Source: Firmicutes bacterium CAG:555
GTDB lineage: Bacteria > Bacillota > Clostridia > Oscillospirales > Oscillospiraceae
Reading direction: 5' to 3'
DNA: 14,445 bases
NCBI GenBank assembly: GCA_000431075.1
Contig: HF986896.1
Coordinates: 1-14,445, forward strand
Part shown: positions 6,440-13,339 of the stretch, piece after piece
Layout: each line of letters opens with the position of its first letter
Numbering within the stretch: the first letter of the stretch is position 1
Position numbers and translations under genes: made by a program
Notes under the pieces: generated by a model
What the model was told of the DNA's origin: nothing
What the model saw: only the letters and a program-made list of their open reading frames with translations
Databases searched by the model: none

Positions 6440-8320
6440 TCAAACCTCCTTTATCGCATGCTTGGGACAGCCGTTTTTACACTCACGGCACTTGATGCAC
6501 TTCTCGGGATCGATCGTGTGCGGCTTTCTGAGCTGACCGGTGATAGCGCCGACGGGGCAGTTGCGGGCACACTTCGTGCAGCCGATGCACTTTTCGGGGT
6601 CAATCCACATTGTGCACAGTGAGCGGCAAACGCCGGCCGGGCACTTTTTGCCCTGAACATGAGCAACATATTCATTCTTGAAATATTTAAGGGTGCTGAG
6701 GACAGGGTTCGTTGCAGTCTTGCCAAGACCGCACAGTGAGCAGCTCTTGACCACCGCCGACAGCTCCTGCAGCATGTCGAGATCCTCCATTGTGCCCTGG
6801 CCGTGGGTGATGCGCTCGAGTATAGCCTGTATCTTGGGGATGCCCTCACGGCAGGTGGTGCACTTGCCGCAGGACTCCTTCTTTGTGAAGTTCATGAAGA
6901 AGCGGGCTATCTCGACCATGCAGGTGTCGTCGCCCATAACGACGAGACCGCCCGAGCCGATAATTGCGCCAATCTTCTTGGTGGAATCAAAATCAAGAGG
7001 CAGGTCGAGGTGCTCCTCGGTGAGGCAGCCGCCGGACGGCCCGCCGATCTGAACGGCCTTGAAGTTGCCGCTCTTTACGCCGCCGCCGATATTATATACT
7101 ATCTCACGCAGGGTCGTGCCCATAGGCACCTCGATAAGGCCGGTGTGCTTGATGTTGCCGGTTAGGGCAAAGGCCTTCGTGCCGGAGCTGCCCTCGGTGC
7201 CAATAGACTTATACCACTTTGCACCCTTGTCGATAATGACGGGGACATTTGCAAAGGTCTCGACATTGTTAAGCGAGGTAGGAGCTGCAAACAGACCCTG
7301 ATCGACGCTTCTGGGGGGCTTTGTGCGGGGCATGCCACGCTGACCTTCGATGGAAGCGGTAAGAGCCGAGCCCTCACCGCAGACGAATGCGCCTGCGCCC
7401 ATGTTGATGTGCAGGTGGAAGGCCTTGCCCGAGCCCATGATATCGTCGCCGAGGATACCGACAGCCTCAGCGTCCTCAATGGCCTTCTGCAAACGCTTGA
7501 CTGCCAGAGGGTACTCTGCACGGACATAGATATAACCCTCGGTTGCCTCACAGGCAACGGCGGCGATTATCATACCTTCGATCATCCTGTGGGGGTCGCC
7601 TTCCATGATGGAGCGATCCATAAATGCGCCGGGGTCGCCCTCGTCACCGTTGCAGACGATGTACTTAACCGGAGCTTCCTTGTGTGCAGCGACCTGCGAC
7701 CACTTTTTACCGGTGGGGAAGCCCGCACCGCCGCGGCCTCGCAGACCGGACTCGGAGACTTCGTTGATGACCTCATCGGGGGTCATGTCGAATATTGCCT
7801 TTTCGAGAGCCGAGTAGCCGCCGACGGCGATATACTCCTCGATGCTCTCAGCGTTTATGTGGCCGCAGTGCTCAAGAGCAACACGGGTCTGCTGCTTGTA
7901 GAAGGGGATATCCTCTTGGCGGTTGTACGAACGGCCGTTATCGTGGTAAACGAGCCTGTCAACGACATTGTCGTTTAGAATTGTCTCGTTGACTATCTCT
8001 TCGCAGTCATCGGCCTTGCATTTTATGTACAGAATACCGGCAGGCTCGATCCTGACCAGAGGACCCATTTCGCAAAAGCCGTGGCAGCCGCTCTTTTTAA
8101 GACCGACAGCGTCGCCGTGGTCGACATGATCCTGCAAAACGACATCGACCTTGAGACCCTTGCTCTCCATGATCTCTTTAAACCTTGCGTATATATCGAG
8201 AGAGCCGCCTGCAACGCAGCCCGAGCCGCCGCAGACGAGTATCTGCTTAGACTGGCAGGCAAGGCGCTTCTTGCACACTTCACGGAAAGAAGTGAGTTCT
8301 TGTCTTGAACCTATTTTCAT
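6440..8320 (-). CDS. hydB: NAD-dependent hydrogenase flavoprotein subunit HydB (NuoF-like)
   Basis: 626-aa FMN and iron-sulfur subunit that exchanges electrons with NAD(H). Domains in order: thioredoxin-like [2Fe-2S] domain (C30, C35, C79, C83); NuoF core with the FMN/NADH glycine motif GRGGAGFPTGKKW (195-207) and GAGAFVCGEGSAL (308-320); NuoF-type [4Fe-4S] site C484-C487-C490 with C530; a cysteine-bearing linker (C560, C565, C569) in the region where HydB proteins hold a zinc; and two C-terminal [4Fe-4S] sites (C578-C581-C584-C588 and C608-C611-C614-C618). This layout is the one known from electron-bifurcating or NADH-dependent trimeric hydrogenases; sequence alone does not settle whether this one bifurcates between NADH and ferredoxin. 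The start overlaps the hydC stop as ATGA, with GGGAGG about 10 nt upstream. Confidence 0.96.
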   Translation of the reverse strand: MKIGSRQELTSFREVCKKRLACQSKQILVCGGSGCVAGGSLDIYARFKEIMESKGLKVDVVLQDHVDHGDAVGLKKSGCHGFCEMGPLVRIEPAGILYIKCKADDCEEIVNETILNDNVVDRLVYHDNGRSYNRQEDIPFYKQQTRVALEHCGHINAESIEEYIAVGGYSALEKAIFDMTPDEVINEVSESGLRGRGGAGFPTGKKWSQVAAHKEAPVKYIVCNGDEGDPGAFMDRSIMEGDPHRMIEGMIIAAVACEATEGYIYVRAEYPLAVKRLQKAIEDAEAVGILGDDIMGSGKAFHLHINMGAGAFVCGEGSALTASIEGQRGMPRTKPPRSVDQGLFAAPTSLNNVETFANVPVIIDKGAKWYKSIGTEGSSGTKAFALTGNIKHTGLIEVPMGTTLREIVYNIGGGVKSGNFKAVQIGGPSGGCLTEEHLDLPLDFDSTKKIGAIIGSGGLVVMGDDTCMVEIARFFMNFTKKESCGKCTTCREGIPKIQAILERITHGQGTMEDLDMLQELSAVVKSCSLCGLGKTATNPVLSTLKYFKNEYVAHVQGKKCPAGVCRSLCTMWIDPEKCIGCTKCARNCPVGAITGQLRKPHTIDPEKCIKCRECKNGCPKHAIKEV

Positions 8321-8796
8321 GATTTCTCGGCCTCCCTCAAATCAGAAATAAGCTGACGCATTTTATCCGGCGTCATCTTGGGGTGAACGACATCGTTGAC
8401 GGTGCAGACAGGTGCAAGACCGCAGGCACCCAGACAGGAAACACGCTCAATTGTAAACAGCCCGTCGGCGGACATATGATCCTCGGGCTTCATACCGGTG
8501 GCTTCGTAAAGAGCCTCCTGTACATCGTCGGATTTTCTGACATGGCAGGCGGTGCCGTTGCAGACCTTTATGACATACTTGCCCTTCTCGTTCATGGAGA
8601 AGTTCTCATAGAAGGTTGCAATGCCGTAAAGCTCGGCAGGGGATTCACCGACCTTGTCAGCCACATACAGCAGGGCATCCTTGGGCAGGAACTTATATTC
8701 CTTCTGGATATCCTGCATAATCGGTATGACTTTGGTTTTTTGGCATTCATACTTTTCGAGTATGCTGTCGATCAGCTTGAAATCGACCTGAATCAT
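8317..8796 (-). CDS. hydC: Hydrogenase [2Fe-2S] subunit HydC (NuoE-like)
   Basis: 159-aa thioredoxin-like [2Fe-2S] ferredoxin of the NuoE/24-kDa family, first gene of hydCBA. It passes electrons close to the FMN of HydB. Ligands are C79 and C84 (CNGTACH) plus C121 and C125 (CLGACGLAP). The helical N-terminal half has the family segment GIATFYENFSM. The start at 8796 is chosen because TTGGAGGG lies 9-10 nt upstream; the frame stays open 17 codons further, but those codons (LKWIKKVKK) are leader DNA without family similarity. Length is normal for the family. The stop overlaps the hydB start by 4 nt. Confidence 0.95.
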   Translation of the reverse strand: MIQVDFKLIDSILEKYECQKTKVIPIMQDIQKEYKFLPKDALLYVADKVGESPAELYGIATFYENFSMNEKGKYVIKVCNGTACHVRKSDDVQEALYEATGMKPEDHMSADGLFTIERVSCLGACGLAPVCTVNDVVHPKMTPDKMRQLISDLREAEKS

Positions 8797-8860
8797 GTTA
8801 TCATCCCTCCAATTTAACTTTTTAACTTTTTTGATCCACTTTAACACTTTGCTGTCTCTA

Positions 8861-8889
8861 ATTATAAAGAAAATTTATATTAAAGTAAA
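8861..8889 (-). promoter_or_regulatory. Promoter of the hydCBA operon
   Basis: On the minus strand TTTACT (8884-8889), a 17-bp spacer and a perfect TATAAT (8861-8866), giving a predicted start near 8854 and a 5' leader of about 57 nt before hydC. Flanks are AT-rich. A GAGACA half-site, the same word as in the palindrome before the regulator gene, spans the predicted start (8853-8858). No convincing Rex operator was seen. Confidence 0.65.
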
Positions 8890-8901
8890 GAAAAGTTAAT
8901 T

Positions 8902-8956
8902 TTTTGCCCATCAATACGAAATAGCCAAAATGTTAAAAATACTCCGATGGGCAAAA
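8902..8956. repeat. 11-bp perfect inverted repeat just upstream of the hydC promoter
   Basis: TTTTGCCCATC at 8902-8912 and its exact complement GATGGGCAAAA at 8946-8956, separated by 33 bp of AT-rich DNA. The near arm lies 13 bp from the -35 of hydCBA. The arms could be paired operator half-sites bridged by a looped protein, or a hairpin in a transcript crossing the region. Function is unknown. Confidence 0.6.
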
Positions 8957-9113
8957 TGCAATTGCCCCGCAATATTAAACCAAATGTATTAAATATCGTA
9001 GATATGCCTAAATTTTGAGCGAAAAATTGTTGACTTCGATGAACCGACCCCCGCCTTGAAAATGTCAAGCCGAAATGGTTAAAAAAATCACTTCACGGAT
9101 AATTAAAATTTGC

Positions 9114-9141
9114 TTGACATAAAACGGAGGATGAGTATAAT
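9114..9141 (+). promoter_or_regulatory. Consensus sigma-A promoter of the Crp/Fnr-ABC operon
   Basis: TTGACA (9114-9119), a 16-bp spacer and TATAAT (9136-9141), perfect in both hexamers. Predicted start is near 9148, about 38 nt before the regulator's ATG. Such a strong promoter next to a palindrome suggests repression as the control mode. Confidence 0.8.
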
Positions 9142-9155
9142 CAAAAACAGAAAAA

Positions 9156-9171
9156 TGTCTCACATGAGACA
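9156..9171 (+). promoter_or_regulatory. Palindromic operator candidate, Crp/Fnr geometry
   Basis: TGTCTCACATGAGACA, a 7-2-7 palindrome that can be read as TGTCT-N6-AGACA, the half-site spacing of Crp/Fnr-family operators (TGTGA-N6-TCACA in E. coli CRP). It lies at about +8 to +23 and 14 bp ahead of the regulator's ATG, right before AGGAGG. Binding there would block transcription, fitting autorepression by the encoded Crp/Fnr protein. A small RNA hairpin near the ribosome site is the alternative. Confidence 0.6.
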
Positions 9172-9185
9172 ATTAGGAGGACGGC

Positions 9186-9860
9186 ATGAAGCTTAACGAA
9201 ATCGAAACGGAGCTTGTCTCAAAGACCGAGCTTTTCCGTGGCTCGCCGCCGAGCGTGCTCACGAGGATACTTGCGGTGTCCGACTGCACTGCGGCAGAGT
9301 ACGAAAAAAACGAGGTCGTCTACGACAAAACCAACTTTTACCGCAGCCTCGGCATAGTGCTCGAGGGCAGACTTCGGGTCACGAAGGAAAATGCAGATAA
9401 GCGGCCTATCGTCATGAGCACACTGCAAAGGGGTGCAATGTTCGGCGCAGCGGCGCTTTTTAACAGCGAGCCGGAGTATGCAACGAAGATAACTGCGATT
9501 GAGCGCAGCCGTGTTCTTTTTCTGCCGCAGCGGCTCATTAAGCGCATGATCGAGCGTGAGCCGGACATTGCGGAAAATTATATACGCTATCTATCCGAGC
9601 GCATTTTGTTTTTAAATAGGAAGATATATTTCTTAACTGCCGGAACGGCGGAGCAGCGTTTGGCGGGCTTTCTTTTGGATAACCTCGCCGTGGGCGAATT
9701 TTCCGAAATGCCCATGACCATGCATCGCCTTGCCGATGCGCTCAACATGTCACGAGCCTCGCTGTACCGTGCCTTTGACGAGCTTACGGCGAGCGGAGCG
9801 GTCTCAAAACAGGGTAAACTTGTCTGCATCAACAATGCAGAATTATTAAAGAATTTATGA
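9186..9860 (+). CDS. Crp/Fnr-family transcriptional regulator
   Basis: 224-aa regulator with a cyclic-nucleotide-binding-type beta-roll (about residues 15-125, including GIVLEGRLRV and RGAMFGAAALF), a dimerisation helix (about 128-150) and a C-terminal winged helix-turn-helix (about 177-213, MTMHRLADALNMSRASLYR). Only two cysteines (C34, C214) are present, so it lacks the N-terminal Cys set of [4Fe-4S] FNR. The cAMP phosphate-binding RxS signature is not seen either, so the effector is unknown. AGGAGG lies 6 nt before the ATG. It heads a tight operon with the ABC importer genes (16-nt gap to the next), which are its likely targets; control of the divergent hydrogenase is possible but unproven. 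Confidence 0.9.
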   Translation: MKLNEIETELVSKTELFRGSPPSVLTRILAVSDCTAAEYEKNEVVYDKTNFYRSLGIVLEGRLRVTKENADKRPIVMSTLQRGAMFGAAALFNSEPEYATKITAIERSRVLFLPQRLIKRMIEREPDIAENYIRYLSERILFLNRKIYFLTAGTAEQRLAGFLLDNLAVGEFSEMPMTMHRLADALNMSRASLYRAFDELTASGAVSKQGKLVCINNAELLKNL

Positions 9861-9876
9861 AAGGAAGACAAAAAAG

Positions 9877-10860
9877 ATGAAAAAGTTTGTATGTTTTCTG
9901 CTGGCAGTTTGCATGCTGCTGTGCGTGGTCGCAGGCTGCACGGCTGATGAGCCCCAGCCCACCGAGGAGGTCACGACTATAAAGGTCGGCGCACTCACGG
10001 GTCCCACCGCCATGGGCATGGTCAAGCTCATGGACGACAGCGACAAGGGCACCAGCGCCAACAAGTACGAGTTTGAGCTCAAGAGCGAGGCTTCGGCATT
10101 CGTCGCAGCTCTTGCAAAGGGCGAGATAGACATAGCAGCCGTCCCGGCAAACCTCGCATCGGTCATTTACAACAACACCAATGGCGGCGTGAAGCTCCTT
10201 GCCATCAACACCCTCGGCGTTCTGTACATTGTCGAGCGCGGCGACAGCGTAAAGAGCCTCGCTGATCTCTCCGGCAAGACCCTGTACGCCACAGGCGAGG
10301 GCGCAGCACCCGAGTATGCGCTCCGATACCTACTCAAGGAAAACGGCCTTGACGGCGAGAATGCACCCAAAATCCAGTGGTGCGCCGATACCACCGAGGC
10401 TCTGTCCTACATCTCCTCGGACGAAAACGCCATCGCAATGCTGCCGCAGCCGTTCGTCACCGCAGCACAGGCAAAGGTTGACGGCCTGCGTGTTGCACTG
10501 AGCCTCAACGACGAGTGGGCAAAGCTCGATAACGGCTCTGCTATGGTCACCGGCGTTGTCGTTTGCCGCAGTGAGTTTGCCGAAAAGTACCCCCAGCAGC
10601 TTGAGAAGTTCATGCAGGAGTACGATAGTTCGGTAAAATATGTGCAGGAGAACACCGAGGACGCAGCCGCACTCATCGGAAACTACGAGATAGTCAAGGC
10701 ACCCATTGCTAAGAAGGTTCTGCCTTACTGCAACATCACCTTTATCACGGGCACCGAGATGAAGACCGACATGGAAAGCTATCTTTCCGTCCTCAAAGAC
10801 ATGAACCCCAAGGCGATAGGCGGAAAGCTGCCCGGCGCCGACTTCTACTATGGAGCGTAA
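9877..10860 (+). CDS. ABC transporter solute-binding lipoprotein, NitT/TauT (NMT1) type
   Basis: 327-aa membrane-anchored solute-binding protein with a lipoprotein signal (MKKFVCFLLAVCMLLCVVAGC, lipobox VAGC, acylated C21). The mature part starts with the strand IKVGALTGPTAMGMVKLM (35-52), then GEIDIAAVP (82-90), LSGKTLYATGEGAAPEYALRYLL and DENAIAMLPQPF, which is the two-lobed fold of the NitT/TauT/SsuA group. Family members bind small compounds such as sulfonates, bicarbonate, nitrate or thiamine precursors; this sequence does not tell which. AGGAAG lies about 10 nt upstream. It overlaps the permease gene by 11 nt. Confidence 0.9.
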   Translation: MKKFVCFLLAVCMLLCVVAGCTADEPQPTEEVTTIKVGALTGPTAMGMVKLMDDSDKGTSANKYEFELKSEASAFVAALAKGEIDIAAVPANLASVIYNNTNGGVKLLAINTLGVLYIVERGDSVKSLADLSGKTLYATGEGAAPEYALRYLLKENGLDGENAPKIQWCADTTEALSYISSDENAIAMLPQPFVTAAQAKVDGLRVALSLNDEWAKLDNGSAMVTGVVVCRSEFAEKYPQQLEKFMQEYDSSVKYVQENTEDAAALIGNYEIVKAPIAKKVLPYCNITFITGTEMKTDMESYLSVLKDMNPKAIGGKLPGADFYYGA

Positions 10861-11608
10861 GCCCGTAGGCAAGCTTGGCAAGGCTCTTGCGGTCGTGTTC
10901 GCTCTCGGCCTTTGGCAGATAGCGGCCATGACCGTAAACAGCCGCATTTTGCTCGTCTCACCTATAGATGTCGCCGTTAGACTCACGACAATCTGGCAGG
11001 CCGAGGGCTTTTGGCCGTCGATTTGGTTTAGCTTTTACCATATAGCGGGCGGCTTTTTCATAGCGCTTGTGCTCGGTATCACGCTTGCTGCGCTGGCGGG
11101 GCGCTTTCATTGGGTCGAAACGCTGCTGTGGCCGTTTCTCGTCACGATAAAGACCGTGCCGGTGGCGTCGTTCGTCGTCATCTGCCTTATCTGGCTCTCG
11201 GCTGAAAACCTCTCGGTTTTCATATCGTTCCTCATCGTGCTGCCGGTCGTTTACGGCAATGTGCTCGAAGGACTCAAAAGCGAGGATAAGCTCATGCTCG
11301 AGGTCGGCACGGTGTTCAAAATGCCGCCCCTGCGCAAGGCGCTGTACATCCACTTGCCGCAGCTGAAGCCGTTTTTAATGTCGGCCTGCGCAACAGCGCT
11401 CGGCATGGCGTGGAAAGCCGGCGTAGCGGCGGAGATAATCGGCACCCCCGACGGGTCGATAGGCAAGCAGCTGTTCTACTCGAAGATATACCTCGACACG
11501 GACGACCTTTTGTGCTGGACCGTCATAATCGTAATTATAAGCGTTCTTTTTGAGAAGCTGTTCATGCTTGGGCTCAGAGTGCTGTACGGCAGATTGGAGC
11601 GTGGCTGA
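10850..11608 (+). CDS. ABC transporter permease, NitT/TauT (SsuC-like) type
   Basis: 252-aa inner membrane protein with about six hydrophobic segments. The BPD_transp_1 coupling loop is seen at 151-170 (EVGTVFKMPPLRKALYIHLP: E, G and LP of the EAA pattern), followed by WKAGVAAEIIG as in SsuC/TauC proteins. It forms the channel for the binding protein upstream and contacts the ATPase downstream. No clear ribosome site precedes the ATG, and the 11-nt overlap with the binding-protein gene points to translational coupling. The next gene starts within its stop codon (TGATG). Confidence 0.92.
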   Translation: MERKPVGKLGKALAVVFALGLWQIAAMTVNSRILLVSPIDVAVRLTTIWQAEGFWPSIWFSFYHIAGGFFIALVLGITLAALAGRFHWVETLLWPFLVTIKTVPVASFVVICLIWLSAENLSVFISFLIVLPVVYGNVLEGLKSEDKLMLEVGTVFKMPPLRKALYIHLPQLKPFLMSACATALGMAWKAGVAAEIIGTPDGSIGKQLFYSKIYLDTDDLLCWTVIIVIISVLFEKLFMLGLRVLYGRLERG

Positions 11609-12171
11609 TGGAGCTTAAAAACATATGCAAAAGCTTTGACGGCAAGACCGTTCTGCACGATGTGAGCATCAAGATAGAGAAGGGCGAGACCGTCCTCATA
11701 ACCGGCGCCTCCGGCAGAGGCAAAACAACGCTTCTTCGCATCATGATGGGGCTCACACTGCCCGACAGCGGCGAGCTGCATAACATCGGCAAGTCGATAG
11801 CCGCCGTGTTCCAGGAGGACAGGCTGCCAAATGACTTCACACCATACGTCTGCGTAAAAATGACCGCACCGCACGGCGTTTCAAAGGAGACGATACTGAG
11901 CCACCTTGCCGAGGTCGGGCTTGCCGACTGCGCAAACAAACCAGTGTCGCAGTTGTCCGGTGGCATGCGTCGCAGAGTGGCGATTATAAGGGCAGTTGTC
12001 TGCAATGCCGATACCGTGTTTTTCGATGAGCCGTTCACCGGCCTTGACCGAGACACCAAGCTCAAAACAATAGAATATATAAAGCGCCGCACTCAAGGCA
12101 AAACGCTTGTATTCGTAAGCCACGATGCCGAGGATGAAACACTTTTACAGGCAAGAAAAATCAGGATTTAG
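11608..12171 (+). CDS. ABC transporter ATP-binding protein, compact form
   Basis: 187-aa ATPase energising the importer. Motifs: Walker A GASGRGKT (33-40), Q-loop FQED (Q69), signature LSGGMRRR (116-123), Walker B VFFDEP (D140, E141), D-loop GLD and switch His in VFVSHDAED (H172). Everything needed for ATP hydrolysis is present, but the protein stops 15 residues after the switch His, whereas SsuB/TauB-type proteins are usually about 240-260 aa. The stretch between Q-loop and signature is also short. The end is not a frameshift: the stop lies inside the terminator stem. It is the last gene of the Crp/Fnr-ABC operon. Confidence 0.92.
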   Translation: MELKNICKSFDGKTVLHDVSIKIEKGETVLITGASGRGKTTLLRIMMGLTLPDSGELHNIGKSIAAVFQEDRLPNDFTPYVCVKMTAPHGVSKETILSHLAEVGLADCANKPVSQLSGGMRRRVAIIRAVVCNADTVFFDEPFTGLDRDTKLKTIEYIKRRTQGKTLVFVSHDAEDETLLQARKIRI

Positions 12172-12199
12172 CATTGCTAAATCCTGATTTTTTATCTTT
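12156..12199. terminator. Bidirectional terminator shared by convergent genes
   Basis: 18-bp perfect inverted repeat (12156-12173 with 12175-12192, one base between), A-rich on one side and T-rich on the other. Read on the plus strand it ends the ABC operon with TTTTTTATC; on the minus strand it ends the methyltransferase transcript. The left arm contains the ATPase stop codon and the right arm touches the last base of the methyltransferase stop. Confidence 0.88.
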
Positions 12200-12776
12200 T
12201 TATACCCGATACCTGATACATCTTAGCATCGGAAATTACAATATCGACATCAAAATGCTTTTCCATGAGCGCCTTTAGCTCCGTCTCACTCATCAGCCCA
12301 CGGGACACTTTGCTTGCACTGCCCTCGTGGTGACGGTCTATCATTGCACGGCTCATGCCATGGGCGATTGACAGTCTGCCGCCGACTTTTAGATGGGCAG
12401 CCAACACTGCTATGAGCCGCACCGGATCGGGAAAGTGGGGGAAGGCATTGTACACCATGCAGCAGTCAAAATTGCACGGAAGCTCCGCCGTCTCCACATC
12501 ACCGCAGATAAAGCTTACATTGTCCTGCTTAAACTTTGCTTTTGCAATCGCTATCATTTCCGGAGAAATATCTATTCCCGTAACAGATTCGACCTCACGT
12601 TCAAGATAGTCGGGAATGAGCACGCCCGTGCCGCATGCGACATCGAGCACCTTAACGCCGTTTTTTATGCCGCCGTTATCAAGAATAATGCTTATAACTT
12701 CATCGTTGCGTATAAGCTCGGCATCCCATGATGAGGCGCGGCGGTCGAAAAATTCGATAATATCCTTTTTATCCAT
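12192..12776 (-). CDS. Class I SAM-dependent methyltransferase
   Basis: 194-aa Rossmann-fold methyltransferase. The SAM-binding motif I is VLDVACGTGVL (43-53), motif II is VTGIDIS with acidic D69, motif III region is FICGDVETAELP, and motif IV region is FDCCMVYNAFPHFPDP. The C-terminal half has SIAHGMSRAMIDRHHEG and ends KMYQVSGIKR, a form I recall from clostridial proteins without an assigned substrate. GAGG lies 6 nt before the ATG. It starts one base after the stop of the ECF S component, so it is the last gene of the ECF transporter operon and probably acts on the imported compound or a product of it; that link is an inference. Confidence 0.9.
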   Translation of the reverse strand: MDKKDIIEFFDRRASSWDAELIRNDEVISIILDNGGIKNGVKVLDVACGTGVLIPDYLEREVESVTGIDISPEMIAIAKAKFKQDNVSFICGDVETAELPCNFDCCMVYNAFPHFPDPVRLIAVLAAHLKVGGRLSIAHGMSRAMIDRHHEGSASKVSRGLMSETELKALMEKHFDVDIVISDAKMYQVSGIKR

Positions 12777-12777
12777 A

Positions 12778-13329
12778 TCAGTCCTCTATCTTCGGATAGC
12801 GCTCGGGAATAAGATGCGACTTCATGAGCGCAAAGACGATGGTCGGGATGAAAACGAGTTGGATGACTGTGCCCGGCCAGCTGGTGACGACGCTGCCTGC
12901 GATCCATGCGCTCATTGAGTAGCTGCCCCTTGCGAAGATAAGTGCCTTGGCAAGACCGGCAAGCACTCTGCCGCAGACGATTGCGACGATGAGGCTGATA
13001 TAGAGGTCTGCGTATGTACTCTTTGTGCGTACGAGCTTCATCATAAGACCGGCAGCAGTGCCGTAGACGGCAAGCTCGACCATCATCGACGGCAGAATGG
13101 CAACGGGAGGCATACCCGACAGCGCACTTGAAAGTGCCGGACCCGCAATGCCGCACAGCAGACCGTACTGCCAGCCGCAGATAAGGCCGCAGATGAATAC
13201 GGGAATGTGCATGGGGCAGAAAATGCTGCCGGCATTCTGAATGCCGTGGAACATGAGCGGGATGACATAGCAAAGCGCTATGCATACTGCCGTAATGATG
13301 GATTTCTTGACATTTGACATTTTTCGCAT
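12778..13329 (-). CDS. ECF transporter substrate-binding (S) component
   Basis: 183-aa integral membrane protein with about five to six hydrophobic helices (roughly 10-27, 40-63, 76-99, 109-131, 143-170). Small size, and position directly after an EcfT and an EcfA gene, mark it as the S component that binds the vitamin or micronutrient. Notable conserved-looking segments are CPMHIPVFICGLICGW (38-53) and ALSGMPPVAILPSMMVE, as in ECF_trnsprt-type proteins. The motifs I know for ThiT, RibU, FolT or BioY were not recognised, so the substrate is open. AGGAGA lies 7 nt before the ATG. It is followed one base later by the methyltransferase gene. Confidence 0.88.
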   Translation of the reverse strand: MRKMSNVKKSIITAVCIALCYVIPLMFHGIQNAGSIFCPMHIPVFICGLICGWQYGLLCGIAGPALSSALSGMPPVAILPSMMVELAVYGTAAGLMMKLVRTKSTYADLYISLIVAIVCGRVLAGLAKALIFARGSYSMSAWIAGSVVTSWPGTVIQLVFIPTIVFALMKSHLIPERYPKIED

Positions 13330-13339
13330 AGTAGTTCTC

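Larger units (their letters stand above)
8797..9185. other. 389-bp divergent control region between hydCBA and the Crp/Fnr-ABC operon
   Basis: No gene is seen here on either strand. It holds the hydCBA promoter, the 11-bp inverted repeat, an 8-bp palindrome GCAATTGC (8958-8965), a loose FNR-like word at 9030-9043, a short CTTGA-N5-TCAAG repeat (9055-9069), the regulator's promoter and its palindrome. The DNA is much more AT-rich than the genes. About 150 bp in the middle (8966-9110) has no strong assignment. Confidence 0.7.

Noticed and set aside
9030..9043. FNR-box-like word TTGACTTCGATGAA
   Set aside because: It matches TTGAT-N4-ATCAA at 8 of 10 positions, but such matches are frequent in AT-rich DNA, it is over 80 bp from the nearest promoter -35, and the encoded regulator is not an FeS FNR. 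Not kept as a feature.
8797..9110. Search for a Rex (NADH-sensing) operator in front of hydCBA
   Set aside because: Several GTTAA words occur (for example near 8815, 8842, 8895 and 9079), but none forms the TTGTTAA-N4-TTAACAA palindrome expected for clostridial Rex.
10330..10986. A 218-codon frame on the minus strand
   Set aside because: It is antisense to the solute-binding protein and permease, which have a signal peptide, known motifs and coupled starts. Nothing supports the minus-strand frame.
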